In this document: positions 26,971 to 35,259 of the stretch, one piece after another
Layout of the letters: each line of letters starts with the position of its first letter
How positions within the stretch are numbered: the stretch's first letter is position 1
Assembly: GCA_965263335.1 (NCBI GenBank)
Contig: CBDHHE010000001.1
Location: 1,364,001-1,428,000 of the forward strand
Origin: Thermohalobaculum sp965263335
Lineage (GTDB): Bacteria > Pseudomonadota > Alphaproteobacteria > Rhodobacterales > Rhodobacteraceae
DNA length: 64,000 nt
Reading direction: 5' to 3'
The notes under the pieces: generated by a model
Told to the model about the DNA's origin: nothing
What the model saw: the letters and a program-made list of their open reading frames with translations, nothing else
The model's database searches: none
Position numbers and translations under genes: made by a program

Positions 26971-28782
26971 TCAGAAAAATTTGGTTAAAACCAACTTAAT
27001 TGTGGGATCTGGCCGCTCGGCCGAAAGCGAGAGACCGCGCGTGAGTGGCCGCGCCACATAAAAATCCCCGAAAAAAGTTTCGAAGGCCGTAAAGCGCAGG
27101 CCCCCGCCCATCGAGTAGAGTTCCTCGAAGCCGTCGGGGTTGTTTGTCGGATTGCCCCGATCGTACACCCGCGCGTAGTCGTAGAAGCCGTAGAACTGGA
27201 AGTCCTGCAGCCACCAGAACCCGAAGGAAGGCGGGAGGTAGCGCACCTCCGTCTTCAGCCCGAAGCCGCTGTCGCCGGTGAGCACGCCCGGCTCGAAGCC
27301 CCGTCCAACCGTGAGCTCGCCCAGCGACATCTCCTCGAGTGTGAACAGGGGCGAATCTGCGTGCTGGGCCTGGACTTCTCCGTAGAGCTCGAAGAACGGC
27401 AGAAACGGCTGGGTGTGCGACACCGACCCCCGGACCAGACCGAAGCCCGGATTGGCATCCGGCCGAGAGGCACCGTCTGCGTTCAGCGTGGAGCCGAACT
27501 TGGCGGTATTCTGGCGCAACTGCACGTCAAACTCGGTGCGCCCGCCCAAGGGCGGCAACCAGAGACCCCGCATCCCGACATAGAACAAGCGAAGCTGGTC
27601 GTCCGTGAGTTCAGTGCCCGAGGCAGACGTCCGCTGGTCAGAAATCTCGAACCCGCCGCGGGTCCAAAGGCTGAAGTCGCGCGAACGGACAAGCGGGTAC
27701 TCCAGCTCGAGGTTCAGGATGGTCGTGGTGGAGTCCAGATCGAGTGTCGCCAGCTCATCTCCGGGCAGAGCCACGCTGAGCGTGCCGGTTGCCCTCAGGA
27801 CGAGCCCTTCGTCGCCGATGCTCTGCTCATAGGACAGAAAACCAGTGCTCTGTTCGGTGGCGATGAAGAACTCTTCCTGAGCTCGGGTTTCGGGCGCGAC
27901 CAGCGCTACGACACCGACACGCTCGGCAAACTCGGTCTTTGAGTTTTGCGCCACGCCGCCAGAGATGGTGAACGGGCCTGTTGGATCCGCATTTCGGTTC
28001 TGCAGACTGACGAAACCATCGATTTCCTTGCGTGCCGTGTCGACGACAAGAATGACCCCGCCCGGTGCGCTGTCGCCCGCCGAGCGCAGCGTGCCGGTCA
28101 ACGAGATCCCGGGCAGATCGCGGGCCAGCAGCAGGTAGCGCTCTAGCTCGCTCCAGCGAGCCGGTTCATCGGTCAAGAGGTTGTCGAGAAGCCGGGCAAT
28201 CTGTTTCTTGACCGGCCCGATCTCGCCATTGATCTCGTAGTGAATGATCTTGCCCTCGAACACCGAGAGCGTCGGCACGCCACCCTGAATCGCTTGTGGA
28301 GGGATGATCACCCGCGTTGCGACAAACCCGTCTTCGCGATAGCGCTGCTCAAGGCGATCGGCGATCTCGCGCAGGCCACCGAGCGTGATCTCGGTGCCGA
28401 CGAAACTGGCATAGGTGTCTTCGATCTCATCTGCCTCGAAGGCAGTGACACCTGTCAGGGTGAGCCCGTTCAGCAGGAACCGCACCGTGTCCGTCTCCGT
28501 CGCGGGCGGTGCGCGCTCGGCTTCCTCGATCACGGGCACGTCTTCCGGTGCTTCGCGACCCGGTGCGATGCGCTCGGGCGTGATCTCGATCTGCTCGCGC
28601 GTGGTTCCAGCGGAAAAGTTCGGCACCTGCTGCGCCAGCGCAGACAGGTGTTGGGCGCTCAGACAAGCAGCCACGATCAAAAAGGCCCGTGCCCATTTCT
28701 GCACGGTCTCGCCGTTCAGCACTTTGCCCCCAGATGTTTTGCGGCCCCTCCGGCCCCCTAGCGCACCAAAGAATACCCGCAC
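26971..28782 (-). CDS. TpsB outer-membrane transporter (ShlB/FhaC/HecB family)
   Basis: A Omp85-superfamily pore that exports its TpsA partner across the outer membrane. Up to 603 residues from the GTG at 28782; a second GTG at 28722 (VLNGETVQKWARAF) sits nearer the signal peptide and after a GGGGGC, so the true start is uncertain. The signal peptide ends near ALAQQ. POTRA domains cover roughly residues 100-260 (FLLNGLTLTGVTAF, then GFVATRVIIPPQAIQGG). A beta-barrel follows, with the loop-6 motif VGRGFEPG near residue 500. It ends in Phe, as expected for an outer-membrane barrel. It lies 99 bases upstream of tpsA in the same direction. Confidence 0.93.
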   Translation of the reverse strand: MRVFFGALGGRRGRKTSGGKVLNGETVQKWARAFLIVAACLSAQHLSALAQQVPNFSAGTTREQIEITPERIAPGREAPEDVPVIEEAERAPPATETDTVRFLLNGLTLTGVTAFEADEIEDTYASFVGTEITLGGLREIADRLEQRYREDGFVATRVIIPPQAIQGGVPTLSVFEGKIIHYEINGEIGPVKKQIARLLDNLLTDEPARWSELERYLLLARDLPGISLTGTLRSAGDSAPGGVILVVDTARKEIDGFVSLQNRNADPTGPFTISGGVAQNSKTEFAERVGVVALVAPETRAQEEFFIATEQSTGFLSYEQSIGDEGLVLRATGTLSVALPGDELATLDLDSTTTILNLELEYPLVRSRDFSLWTRGGFEISDQRTSASGTELTDDQLRLFYVGMRGLWLPPLGGRTEFDVQLRQNTAKFGSTLNADGASRPDANPGFGLVRGSVSHTQPFLPFFELYGEVQAQHADSPLFTLEEMSLGELTVGRGFEPGVLTGDSGFGLKTEVRYLPPSFGFWWLQDFQFYGFYDYARVYDRGNPTNNPDGFEELYSMGGGLRFTAFETFFGDFYVARPLTRGLSLSAERPDPTIKLVLTKFF

Positions 28783-28824
28783 TGCGCGAACAGGACACCT
28801 AACACATACTCAAGCGGGAACAAG

Positions 28825-28848
28825 ATTTCGCATTGAAGCACGCGAAAT
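28825..28848. promoter_or_regulatory. Inverted repeat in the tpsB/vgrG divergent region
   Basis: ATTTCGC (28825-28831) and GCGAAAT (28842-28848) are perfect arms with a 10-base spacer, giving a 24-base candidate operator. It lies 42 bases upstream of the outer tpsB start. No regulator gene adjoins it. Confidence 0.4.
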
Positions 28849-28897
28849 TGTGGACCGCCTACACCCGGAAGACGGCGAAAATGCGTTTCACCGACGG

Positions 28898-28916
28898 CAC
28901 AAGCCCGGGGCTTGTG
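28898..28916. promoter_or_regulatory. 19-base palindrome in the tpsB/vgrG divergent region
   Basis: CACAAGCCC, a central G, and GGGCTTGTG form a perfect inverted repeat. The gap from 28783 to 29081 is the only long divergent spacer in the secretion region and must hold the promoters for tpsB and vgrG. I saw no other feature in it. Confidence 0.4.
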
Positions 28917-29081
28917 TTGCATTTTGTGAGGTTCGTCACTTGCGCCGACTGCTCTGGTCCCGCACAATCTTGCTTTCGGCGGTCCGCTTGCGAACGGTTT
29001 GATTTTTATGGAACATCTGCAACCCCGCCTTCGGAGTCAGAGTATCGACGTCTTTGTTTACCTCATGAAAGACCAGACAAA

Positions 29082-31052
29082 ATGTCCGTAAGACTTGAAC
29101 AACGCGAACGTTTCGCGCGGCTTCACACCATCGCACCCGATGACAAGTTCGTCCTGGTCAATTTCGATGGGCACGAAGGAATCAGCGAGAACTTTGAGTG
29201 GCGGATCGATTGTCTGCTCAATTATCAGGAAACGATCGACGCCAAGGACATCATTGGCAAACCCTGCCATGTTGAACTGGACACCAGCCAGCAAGAGACC
29301 CGCTACTTTCACGGCATCTGCACCGAGATGCGCTACTGCGGGGAAGAGGGCGACTACGAGCGCTACAACTTGGTCCTCCGACCCTGGACCTGGCTGCTGA
29401 CGCGCGAGACCTGCTGCGAAATTTTCCACGACAAGAGCGTGCGCCAGATCATCGAGCAAATCTTCAGCGACCGCTCGGGTGATTTCGAGAGCTTCTCGGT
29501 GCGCTGGGTGCTGAACGGCAACTACGACGCGATCCCCTATTGCGTCCAGTATCAGGAAACCACGTACAACTTCATCTCGCGGCTGATGGAGAAGTTCGGG
29601 TTGTTCTTCTACTTCGAGCACAAAGCCGACAAGCACGAGATGGTCATCACGGACAACGTAAACTCGCTGCCGACGGCCTATGCGGAGATCCGCTACCGCC
29701 AGCCCGGAGATACGCCGCTCGCCGAAGAAATGCTCTCGTCATGGCAGTCGGAGACTCGGCTGCGCACCGCCCAAGTCGATGTGAAGGACTACTTCCACGA
29801 AAAGCCCAAGGTGGTCATGGACAAGAGCGGAAAGGCCACCGACAGCCCCCAGCATGGGTTCAAGGACCGCAAACACTTCCGCTTTCCCGCAGGATACACT
29901 GAACCTGCGCTCGGACAGAAACTCGCCGATGTTCTGGTCGACATCGAACGTGCGGACGCCGAGCAAAAGTTCTCGTCCGGGACAGCGCCGATGGTGGCAG
30001 CGGGCACGAAGATCAAGCTGGCCGATCATCCGAAGAGCGAAGAGAACAAGGAGCACTTCGCGATCACGGCATCCCACGCGATTTCGCTCAATCCGGGCAC
30101 GACGGGATCCGGCTCGGATGACGAGTATCGCGGCAGCTACACATTCGCCGACACGAGCAAGCCCTTCAAGGTCGCCTGCGTCACGCCGGTCCCCAGGATC
30201 ATGGGTGCACAGACCGCCGAGGTGATATCCGAGGGCAGCGAAGAGATTGATGTGGACAAAGACGGCCGCATCCTCGTGCGCTTCCACTGGAACGACAAGA
30301 AGGACCCCGTGAGCAAGTGCTCGTGCCGCCTGCGGGTGGCGCAGATCTGGGCAGGCCCGAGCTGGGGCGGGGTCTGGATCCCGCGCGTCGGCATGGAAGT
30401 TGTCGTCGACTTCATCGGCGGCGACCCGGACTGTCCGCTCGTCACGGGTGCTGTCTACAACGGCACCAACCAGCCGCCGGTGAAGTTCCCGGCTGACAAG
30501 ACACAAAGCACAGTGAAATCAGACATATCGAAGGGTGGAGGCGGCTTCAACGAGTTCCGCTTCGAGGACAAGAAGGGATCGGAGGAAATCTTCGTCCACG
30601 CCCATCGAGACCTGAAGACAGAGCTCATCGAAGGCGACGAGACCCGCGATATCAAGAAGGGCAAGCGCGTTACCACCATCAAGATGGATGACGACAGAAC
30701 CATCACTGACGGCAACGACAAGCACACGATTTCCAAGGGCAACCAGACCACGACGATCTCGAAGGGCAATCAGACCACGACCATCTCGATGGGCAATCAG
30801 ACCACAGAGATCAAGATGGGCAACCAGACCACCAAGATCAGTGCAGGCAAGGGCACGACCACCGCCATGCAGTCGTTCGAGATCAAGGTGGGATCGAGCT
30901 CGATCAAGCTCGACCCGATGGGCGTCACCATCAAGGGCATGCAGGTTAAGATCGACGGGTCGATGACATTCGATGCCAAGGGCGGCATCAGCGCCAAGGT
31001 CGAGGGTGGCGCCATGTGCACCATCAAGGGCGGCATGGTGATGATCAACTAG
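29082..31052 (+). CDS. vgrG: T6SS spike protein VgrG/TssI
   Basis: 656 residues from the ATG of MSVRLEQRERFARLHT; the frame is open upstream but that part is not VgrG-like. The gp27-like head covers about residues 1-370, including QYQETTYNFISRLMEKFGLFFYFEH. The gp5 OB-fold follows (GRILVRFHWN, then WGGVWIPRVGMEVVVDFIGGDPD). FNEFRFEDKKGSEEIFVHAHRDL leads into the C-terminal beta-prism, with a run of GNQTT repeats near residues 545-585. The protein ends after the spike with no extra effector domain, so cargo would have to bind non-covalently. No PAAR gene is adjacent. It is transcribed divergently from tpsB. Confidence 0.95.
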   Translation: MSVRLEQRERFARLHTIAPDDKFVLVNFDGHEGISENFEWRIDCLLNYQETIDAKDIIGKPCHVELDTSQQETRYFHGICTEMRYCGEEGDYERYNLVLRPWTWLLTRETCCEIFHDKSVRQIIEQIFSDRSGDFESFSVRWVLNGNYDAIPYCVQYQETTYNFISRLMEKFGLFFYFEHKADKHEMVITDNVNSLPTAYAEIRYRQPGDTPLAEEMLSSWQSETRLRTAQVDVKDYFHEKPKVVMDKSGKATDSPQHGFKDRKHFRFPAGYTEPALGQKLADVLVDIERADAEQKFSSGTAPMVAAGTKIKLADHPKSEENKEHFAITASHAISLNPGTTGSGSDDEYRGSYTFADTSKPFKVACVTPVPRIMGAQTAEVISEGSEEIDVDKDGRILVRFHWNDKKDPVSKCSCRLRVAQIWAGPSWGGVWIPRVGMEVVVDFIGGDPDCPLVTGAVYNGTNQPPVKFPADKTQSTVKSDISKGGGGFNEFRFEDKKGSEEIFVHAHRDLKTELIEGDETRDIKKGKRVTTIKMDDDRTITDGNDKHTISKGNQTTTISKGNQTTTISMGNQTTEIKMGNQTTKISAGKGTTTAMQSFEIKVGSSSIKLDPMGVTIKGMQVKIDGSMTFDAKGGISAKVEGGAMCTIKGGMVMIN

Positions 31053-31069
31053 CGGCCCGGACGGGCCGC
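31052..31069. terminator. Hairpin between convergent vgrG and the formate dehydrogenase region
   Basis: GCGGCCCG (31052-31059), loop GA, CGGGCCGC (31062-31069): perfect 8-base arms immediately after the vgrG TAG. The small-peptide gene on the opposite strand ends 4 bases further on. There is no U-run, so its strength as a terminator is doubtful. Confidence 0.45.
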
Positions 31070-31073
31070 AGCG

Positions 31074-31202
31074 CTACTCGCTCAGCCGCACATTCGCCCC
31101 ACTGAAACGCTCGGCGCTCGAGAATCCGGCCTCGTTCAGCACGACACTGGCCCCGAGTGCGAGCAATACCATCGCAATGATGGCTGCGAGAAATGCCTTC
31201 AT
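31074..31202 (-). CDS. 42-residue single-pass membrane peptide
   Basis: Translates as MKAFLAAIIAMVLLALGASV followed by VLNEAGFSSAERFSGANVRLSE. One hydrophobic helix (residues 3-21) precedes a short polar tail, which predicts a membrane or signal-anchored micropeptide. Its ATG overlaps the stop of the WD40-cytochrome c gene as ATGA, and GGAGGGAG lies about 9 bases upstream. Translational coupling and a strong ribosome-binding site argue for a real gene despite its size. I recall similar short proteins ending in VRL in alphaproteobacteria but cannot name a family. Its role in the formate dehydrogenase operon is unknown. Confidence 0.7.
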   Translation of the reverse strand: MKAFLAAIIAMVLLALGASVVLNEAGFSSAERFSGANVRLSE

Positions 31203-32545
31203 TTCGTTTCTCCCTCCGCCGCGGCATCCGCTCGCGGACCGGTGTTGTGCGCCAGATAGTCGATCAGGTCGCGCCGATCGTCCGCGCCAGCGATACGTTG
31301 CATCGGCATCTTAGATCCAGGTGTGTAGTGGTCTGGTCCGTCTAGAAAAAGCTGGTTGATGGTCTCGGCCTCCCAGACGATTTCCACAGTCTTCAGCGCC
31401 TCTGAGTAGGGATAGTCCGCAACGCTGCCCGCCGGTCGGCCAAACAGACGCCACAGCGATGGCCCAGCCCGGCGCGCGCCATCCGGTGAAAGTGTGTGGC
31501 AGATCGAACATTTGCGTGCGAACTGGCGCTCGCCATTGGTCATGGTGGACGGATCATTCAGGAAGCTGCGCTCCGCCGAGGCGAGCAACTCGACACCGCC
31601 CGCTTCGGCGCCGACCGGCCAAAACACGGCCGCATCGTCGAGACCGCCCGCGAGCAGTCGTGCACCATCCGGCGTGTACGCGAGCGCCCAGATCGGTCCC
31701 CGCGCCGCCGCCCGAAAGTCGCGCCGAATGGTCCAGCTCTCGGTCTCGACGATCATGATGTGGCCTTCCCCATCGCCAACGGCAATCTCGCTTCCGTCCG
31801 GCGCAAGCGCCAGCGCGAGGATCGGTCGGCGGTCGGCAGTCAGATCGGCGATCTCCGCTTCGGTCGTCAGATCGATGGCCCGCACCGCGCCGTCAACGGC
31901 GCCGTACGCAAGCCAGCCATCGGCCTCATTCAGCACCAGATTGTTGATCCCAAAGCCGTGGCGAAGCAGAACTCGGCTCTCGTCCGTCGCGAGATCCCAC
32001 CGGCGGATCGTGCCATCATAGGAGGCGGTGTAGAGCGTCGTGCCATCTGTCGAGAATGCAACGTCGTTTACGTTTGCCTTGTGACCATCGAGCCAGCGCA
32101 CCAACGGCGCGCCCGCGAGATCCCAAAGGCCCACCTTGCCATCCCAGCCGGCAGATGCCGCCGACCGGCCATCGGGGCTAACCCGAACCGCGATGAGCTT
32201 GCCCTGGTGGCCCTCGAAGCGGCGCAGCACATCACCGGTGTCAAGGGCCCACAGAATCAGGGAAAAATCGTCCGAGACCGAGAGCACCCGTCTGCCATCG
32301 GGCAGGAACACGGCGGCGTTCACGGCAGCCTCGTGACCCTCGAGCCAGCGGGGCGTCTCAGGGGCGGTGACGTCCCACACGCCCACTGAATAGTCGAAGC
32401 TGGCCGTCAGCGCCTGTTTGCCATCTGCCGAAATCGCAACGCCCTTGACGGGACCGCCATGCCCTTCCAGCCGCGCGAAACCATCCTGGGCCGCCGCCGG
32501 TATCGCGGACAACAGAACGGCCATGGCAGCGATCAATCGGCGCAT
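31199..32545 (-). CDS. Periplasmic WD40-repeat protein fused to cytochrome c
   Basis: 448 residues from MRRLIAAMAVLLSAIPAAAQ, a Sec signal peptide cleaved after AAA-Q or nearby. Residues about 25-320 form WD40 beta-propeller blades with repeated GH...DG..L.TAS.D..V..WD units. Residues about 340-430 are a class I cytochrome c domain with haem site CSICH and distal Met in SKMPMQ. It should therefore be a periplasmic haem protein able to dock to a partner. Downstream of the formate dehydrogenase gamma gene, an electron-transfer or assembly role is the natural inference. The 178-base gap to the gamma gene shows no terminator hairpin that I could find. Confidence 0.88.
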   Translation of the reverse strand: MRRLIAAMAVLLSAIPAAAQDGFARLEGHGGPVKGVAISADGKQALTASFDYSVGVWDVTAPETPRWLEGHEAAVNAAVFLPDGRRVLSVSDDFSLILWALDTGDVLRRFEGHQGKLIAVRVSPDGRSAASAGWDGKVGLWDLAGAPLVRWLDGHKANVNDVAFSTDGTTLYTASYDGTIRRWDLATDESRVLLRHGFGINNLVLNEADGWLAYGAVDGAVRAIDLTTEAEIADLTADRRPILALALAPDGSEIAVGDGEGHIMIVETESWTIRRDFRAAARGPIWALAYTPDGARLLAGGLDDAAVFWPVGAEAGGVELLASAERSFLNDPSTMTNGERQFARKCSICHTLSPDGARRAGPSLWRLFGRPAGSVADYPYSEALKTVEIVWEAETINQLFLDGPDHYTPGSKMPMQRIAGADDRRDLIDYLAHNTGPRADAAAEGETK

Positions 32546-32724
32546 CGGTTCAGCCAGACCAATCTCGCAAAAGCGGAGTGCTTGCGAGACGCAGACCAAG
32601 TTTCCGCGACACCGGGGCCGGCGGCACGTACCGGGACGTGATCGCACAGCCGACGCTCGAAGAAGCCCCGGCCCGGTTCAGTTTGCCTGGAGCCACCTCC
32701 GGGGCATGACCGCCGAACATCCGC

Positions 32725-33990
32725 TCACTCCGCCGGTGTGGCCGCCGGATTCGAGGGTTTGCGGGCAGCGCGCGCATCCTCCTCGTCGACCCAGAGCCCG
32801 TGGTGCTCCTTCGCCCAGTTGCGGTCGACATGCCCTGACCCCATGGCGGCGAATGCCCCCTCCATGCCGACGGAGCCGATGTAGATGTGGGCCAGGATCA
32901 CGAAGATCATCGCGAACGCGACGATCGTGTGCCAGAGCTGCGCGTACATCATTTCCTGGATCGGCGTCAGCGTGGTTGGCAGAGGCTCGCCCCAAACCGC
33001 GGGACCGATTCCGGTGTCGTTCAGGACCGCGAATGTCTTGGCGAACATCGGCGCTTCGTAGGGAAACAGCAGCGAAATCCCCGAGAGCGAGATCGACGCA
33101 CCCAGCAGGATCACCGCCCAGAAAATCATCTTCTGTCCTGCATTGAACTTCCTCGACGGCGGGTGCACCCCCTTGACGAAGAGCCCGCCCCCCTTGGCGA
33201 GCCATTTGAGATCGATCAGGCCCGGAATGTTGTGTCTCACCCAAAGCAGGAACACCATCACGAGTCCCAGCATGAAGCCCCATGCGAGGTAATTGTGCAG
33301 CCACTTGCCCGCATTCGTGACCTGAGCGAACAGCTCCTTGCCCATGAGGGGGAGGAGATAATCCTTTCCGTACAGCAGGTTAAGACCAGATATCGCGAGC
33401 ACCACGAAGGTCACGGCGAGAAGCCAGTGTGCGAAGCGCTCAACGGCCTTGAACCGCTCGATCGTGGCGCCAGCGGGGCCTGCATCAATCCGGATCTTGC
33501 CGCGAAGCACATAGAACAGCACCAGCAAAACCACGATGCCTGCCAAAGCATAACCGCCATAGACCTGCAGCGGACCGCCCTTGGCCCGCCAGTCGAGCCA
33601 GCCGATGCCCGCATCCTGCACCAGCATGGCGGCGTTCTTGTCGGGGATCGAGACGGACATGCTCTCGCCTGCCCGGATCTCGCCCCACAACGTGGAGACC
33701 GAGTTCGCGCCCTGATTTGCCAGTGATGTCTGGGACTTGGTCGTATTCTGCTCACCGACCACGTCCCGTTCGCGCTGCACGCCCGGTTCGGCCGGGGCGT
33801 TGGTCGTCGCGTCGCTGGGAGGACGCACCGAGCCTCCCGCCGTGGACTGCACATTCACCGCATTGTCCGGCGGCCGGACAGTCGACTGGGCCTGCGCCTC
33901 GTCAAGGAAAATGCCCGATTGGATCAGAGATCCCGCCAACGCCGCGACGGCAATCAGCAAAGCCAGCGCAGCAACGATCCGCACACGCAT
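32725..33990 (-). CDS. Formate dehydrogenase gamma subunit (cytochrome b556)
   Basis: 421 residues from MRVRIVAALALL, with GGAGGAA upstream; 21 in-frame codons before it are not supported. The family passes electrons from the periplasmic alpha/beta subunits to quinone through b haems. An N-terminal hydrophobic segment and a long polar region (residues 35-125, rich in Pro, Thr and Gln) precede the core. Four membrane helices follow: VLLVLFYVLRG, then RFAHWLLAVTFVVLAISGLNLLYG, then LAWGFMLGLVMVFLLWVRHN, then a C-terminal pair including LWHTIVAFAMIFVILAHIYIG. His residues in FAHW, WLHNYLAW, QLWHTI and AHIYIG are haem-ligand candidates. It is separated from the beta gene by 3.9 kb of unrelated genes. 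Confidence 0.93.
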   Translation of the reverse strand: MRVRIVAALALLIAVAALAGSLIQSGIFLDEAQAQSTVRPPDNAVNVQSTAGGSVRPPSDATTNAPAEPGVQRERDVVGEQNTTKSQTSLANQGANSVSTLWGEIRAGESMSVSIPDKNAAMLVQDAGIGWLDWRAKGGPLQVYGGYALAGIVVLLVLFYVLRGKIRIDAGPAGATIERFKAVERFAHWLLAVTFVVLAISGLNLLYGKDYLLPLMGKELFAQVTNAGKWLHNYLAWGFMLGLVMVFLLWVRHNIPGLIDLKWLAKGGGLFVKGVHPPSRKFNAGQKMIFWAVILLGASISLSGISLLFPYEAPMFAKTFAVLNDTGIGPAVWGEPLPTTLTPIQEMMYAQLWHTIVAFAMIFVILAHIYIGSVGMEGAFAAMGSGHVDRNWAKEHHGLWVDEEDARAARKPSNPAATPAE

Positions 33991-34139
33991 CCGCGGTTCC
34001 TCCCCAGGACTGTTCGTGTTTCTTTGTCTCTTCGGTATGGATGCCCGACCCACGAATTCAAGTCAAATCGACGTGGCGGACCAATTCTGAGAATCTTCCC
34101 CTAACCGCATCAATAAGTGCGATTTTTCGATTGCACCAA

Positions 34140-34158
34140 GCATGCACGGCGCATGCAC
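34140..34158. repeat. Direct repeat upstream of the formate dehydrogenase gamma gene
   Basis: GCATGCAC occurs twice with a 3-base GGC spacer (11-base period, one helical turn). It lies 150 bases upstream of the gamma-subunit start, in the 293-base gap 33991-34283 that otherwise shows nothing recognisable. It may be part of a regulator site. Confidence 0.35.
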
Positions 34159-34283
34159 ATTTCATATTCAAACGAGTTCTGTCGGGTATCTGTTCCGACC
34201 ACCGTTGCACGGTGCGGGCTTCAGCGCGACTCACTGCAGATCGGGAACCCGGGCGCGATCGCGCGCAGGCAAACCCGGCCCGA

Positions 34284-35213
34284 TCACCCGATGTGGGTCA
34301 TGAGCGAGTCGAGGGCCGCCTCCAGACAAGCCTCGCTGTGCCGGTCCATCATCAGCATGTGGCTTCCGCCCGGGCGAACGGCCTCGGCCGTCCAGATCAT
34401 CTCAACCTGCGGGGTACAGACCAGCCATCTGCGCGCGATGTCCTGCCAGAGCCTGTGACGTGCGGCGATCGCCTCGTCCACATCGAGAAAGTCTCCGGCG
34501 AGGAGTGTCAGCGGACACGCGGTCTCCGCCTCGACAACTGAAGGTGCCGCCGAGGGTTCGACCGCGATGATCCCGGCGACGAGGTCCGGTCGCCGCCCCT
34601 GCGCATCGAAGCCGATCTCTCCCCCCTGGCTGTGCGTGACGAGCACGGCAGGTCCTGTGCGTTCGAGAACGGCGACGAGCGCGCCGACCTGAAGGCCGGT
34701 CGTTGTCAGCCAGCGCGGTACGAAGCTGCGCGCGAAACCTTCGAGCTTGTCCACCGGGAATTGCTGCTGCGGGAAGGCGTGACGCGCCGTGAACCCCTCT
34801 GCCGGCCCGAACCGAAAGAGGGTCCAGGCCTCCTCCATCGACCGCAGGATCGGTGTGCCCTCCCACAGTCCGGGCACCCAGCCTGCGCGGCCCCGTTCCA
34901 TGGCGTCGACCACATGCACCTCATAGCCGCGCGCGAGCAGCAGGTTTAGCCAGCCCGGACGGCCATCGGGCGTCGTCTCCCAGGTTGCCCCGTGCATGCC
35001 ACCGCCATGAACGAGCACCATCGGCGGCGCGGTGTTGCGGGGTTCGGGGATGAAGTACTGCACGTAGGCGTGCTCGACCGGGAAGTGGCCGCGCGGATCA
35101 TAGAGGATCGAGGAATCGCGGGTGAGCTGGACCTGGAAGGGCGTGCCTTCGCTGACCGAATAGACACGTCCACCCGCCGTGTAGGAGCCAAAGTCGCGCA
35201 GCGTCACCCTCAT
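34284..35213 (-). CDS. Alpha/beta-hydrolase fold esterase
   Basis: A 309-residue hydrolase resembling esterase-713-type enzymes. VLVHGGGMHGATWETTPDGRPGW (residues 67-89) holds the oxyanion-hole loop and the family's WETTPDGR mark. The nucleophile elbow is THSQGGEIG with Ser195. A likely acid lies in the LLAGDFLD region (residues 238-244) and the catalytic His is His285 in GGSHMLMMD. No signal peptide, so cytoplasmic. It lies 46 bases downstream of a second hydrolase on the same strand. With the HxlR regulator it forms a small unit inserted in the formate dehydrogenase cluster. Substrate unknown. Confidence 0.87.
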   Translation of the reverse strand: MRVTLRDFGSYTAGGRVYSVSEGTPFQVQLTRDSSILYDPRGHFPVEHAYVQYFIPEPRNTAPPMVLVHGGGMHGATWETTPDGRPGWLNLLLARGYEVHVVDAMERGRAGWVPGLWEGTPILRSMEEAWTLFRFGPAEGFTARHAFPQQQFPVDKLEGFARSFVPRWLTTTGLQVGALVAVLERTGPAVLVTHSQGGEIGFDAQGRRPDLVAGIIAVEPSAAPSVVEAETACPLTLLAGDFLDVDEAIAARHRLWQDIARRWLVCTPQVEMIWTAEAVRPGGSHMLMMDRHSEACLEAALDSLMTHIG

Positions 35214-35259
35214 GCCCTGTCGGGTATCACCGCAGACGCGGCAACGCCAGATGACGCAG

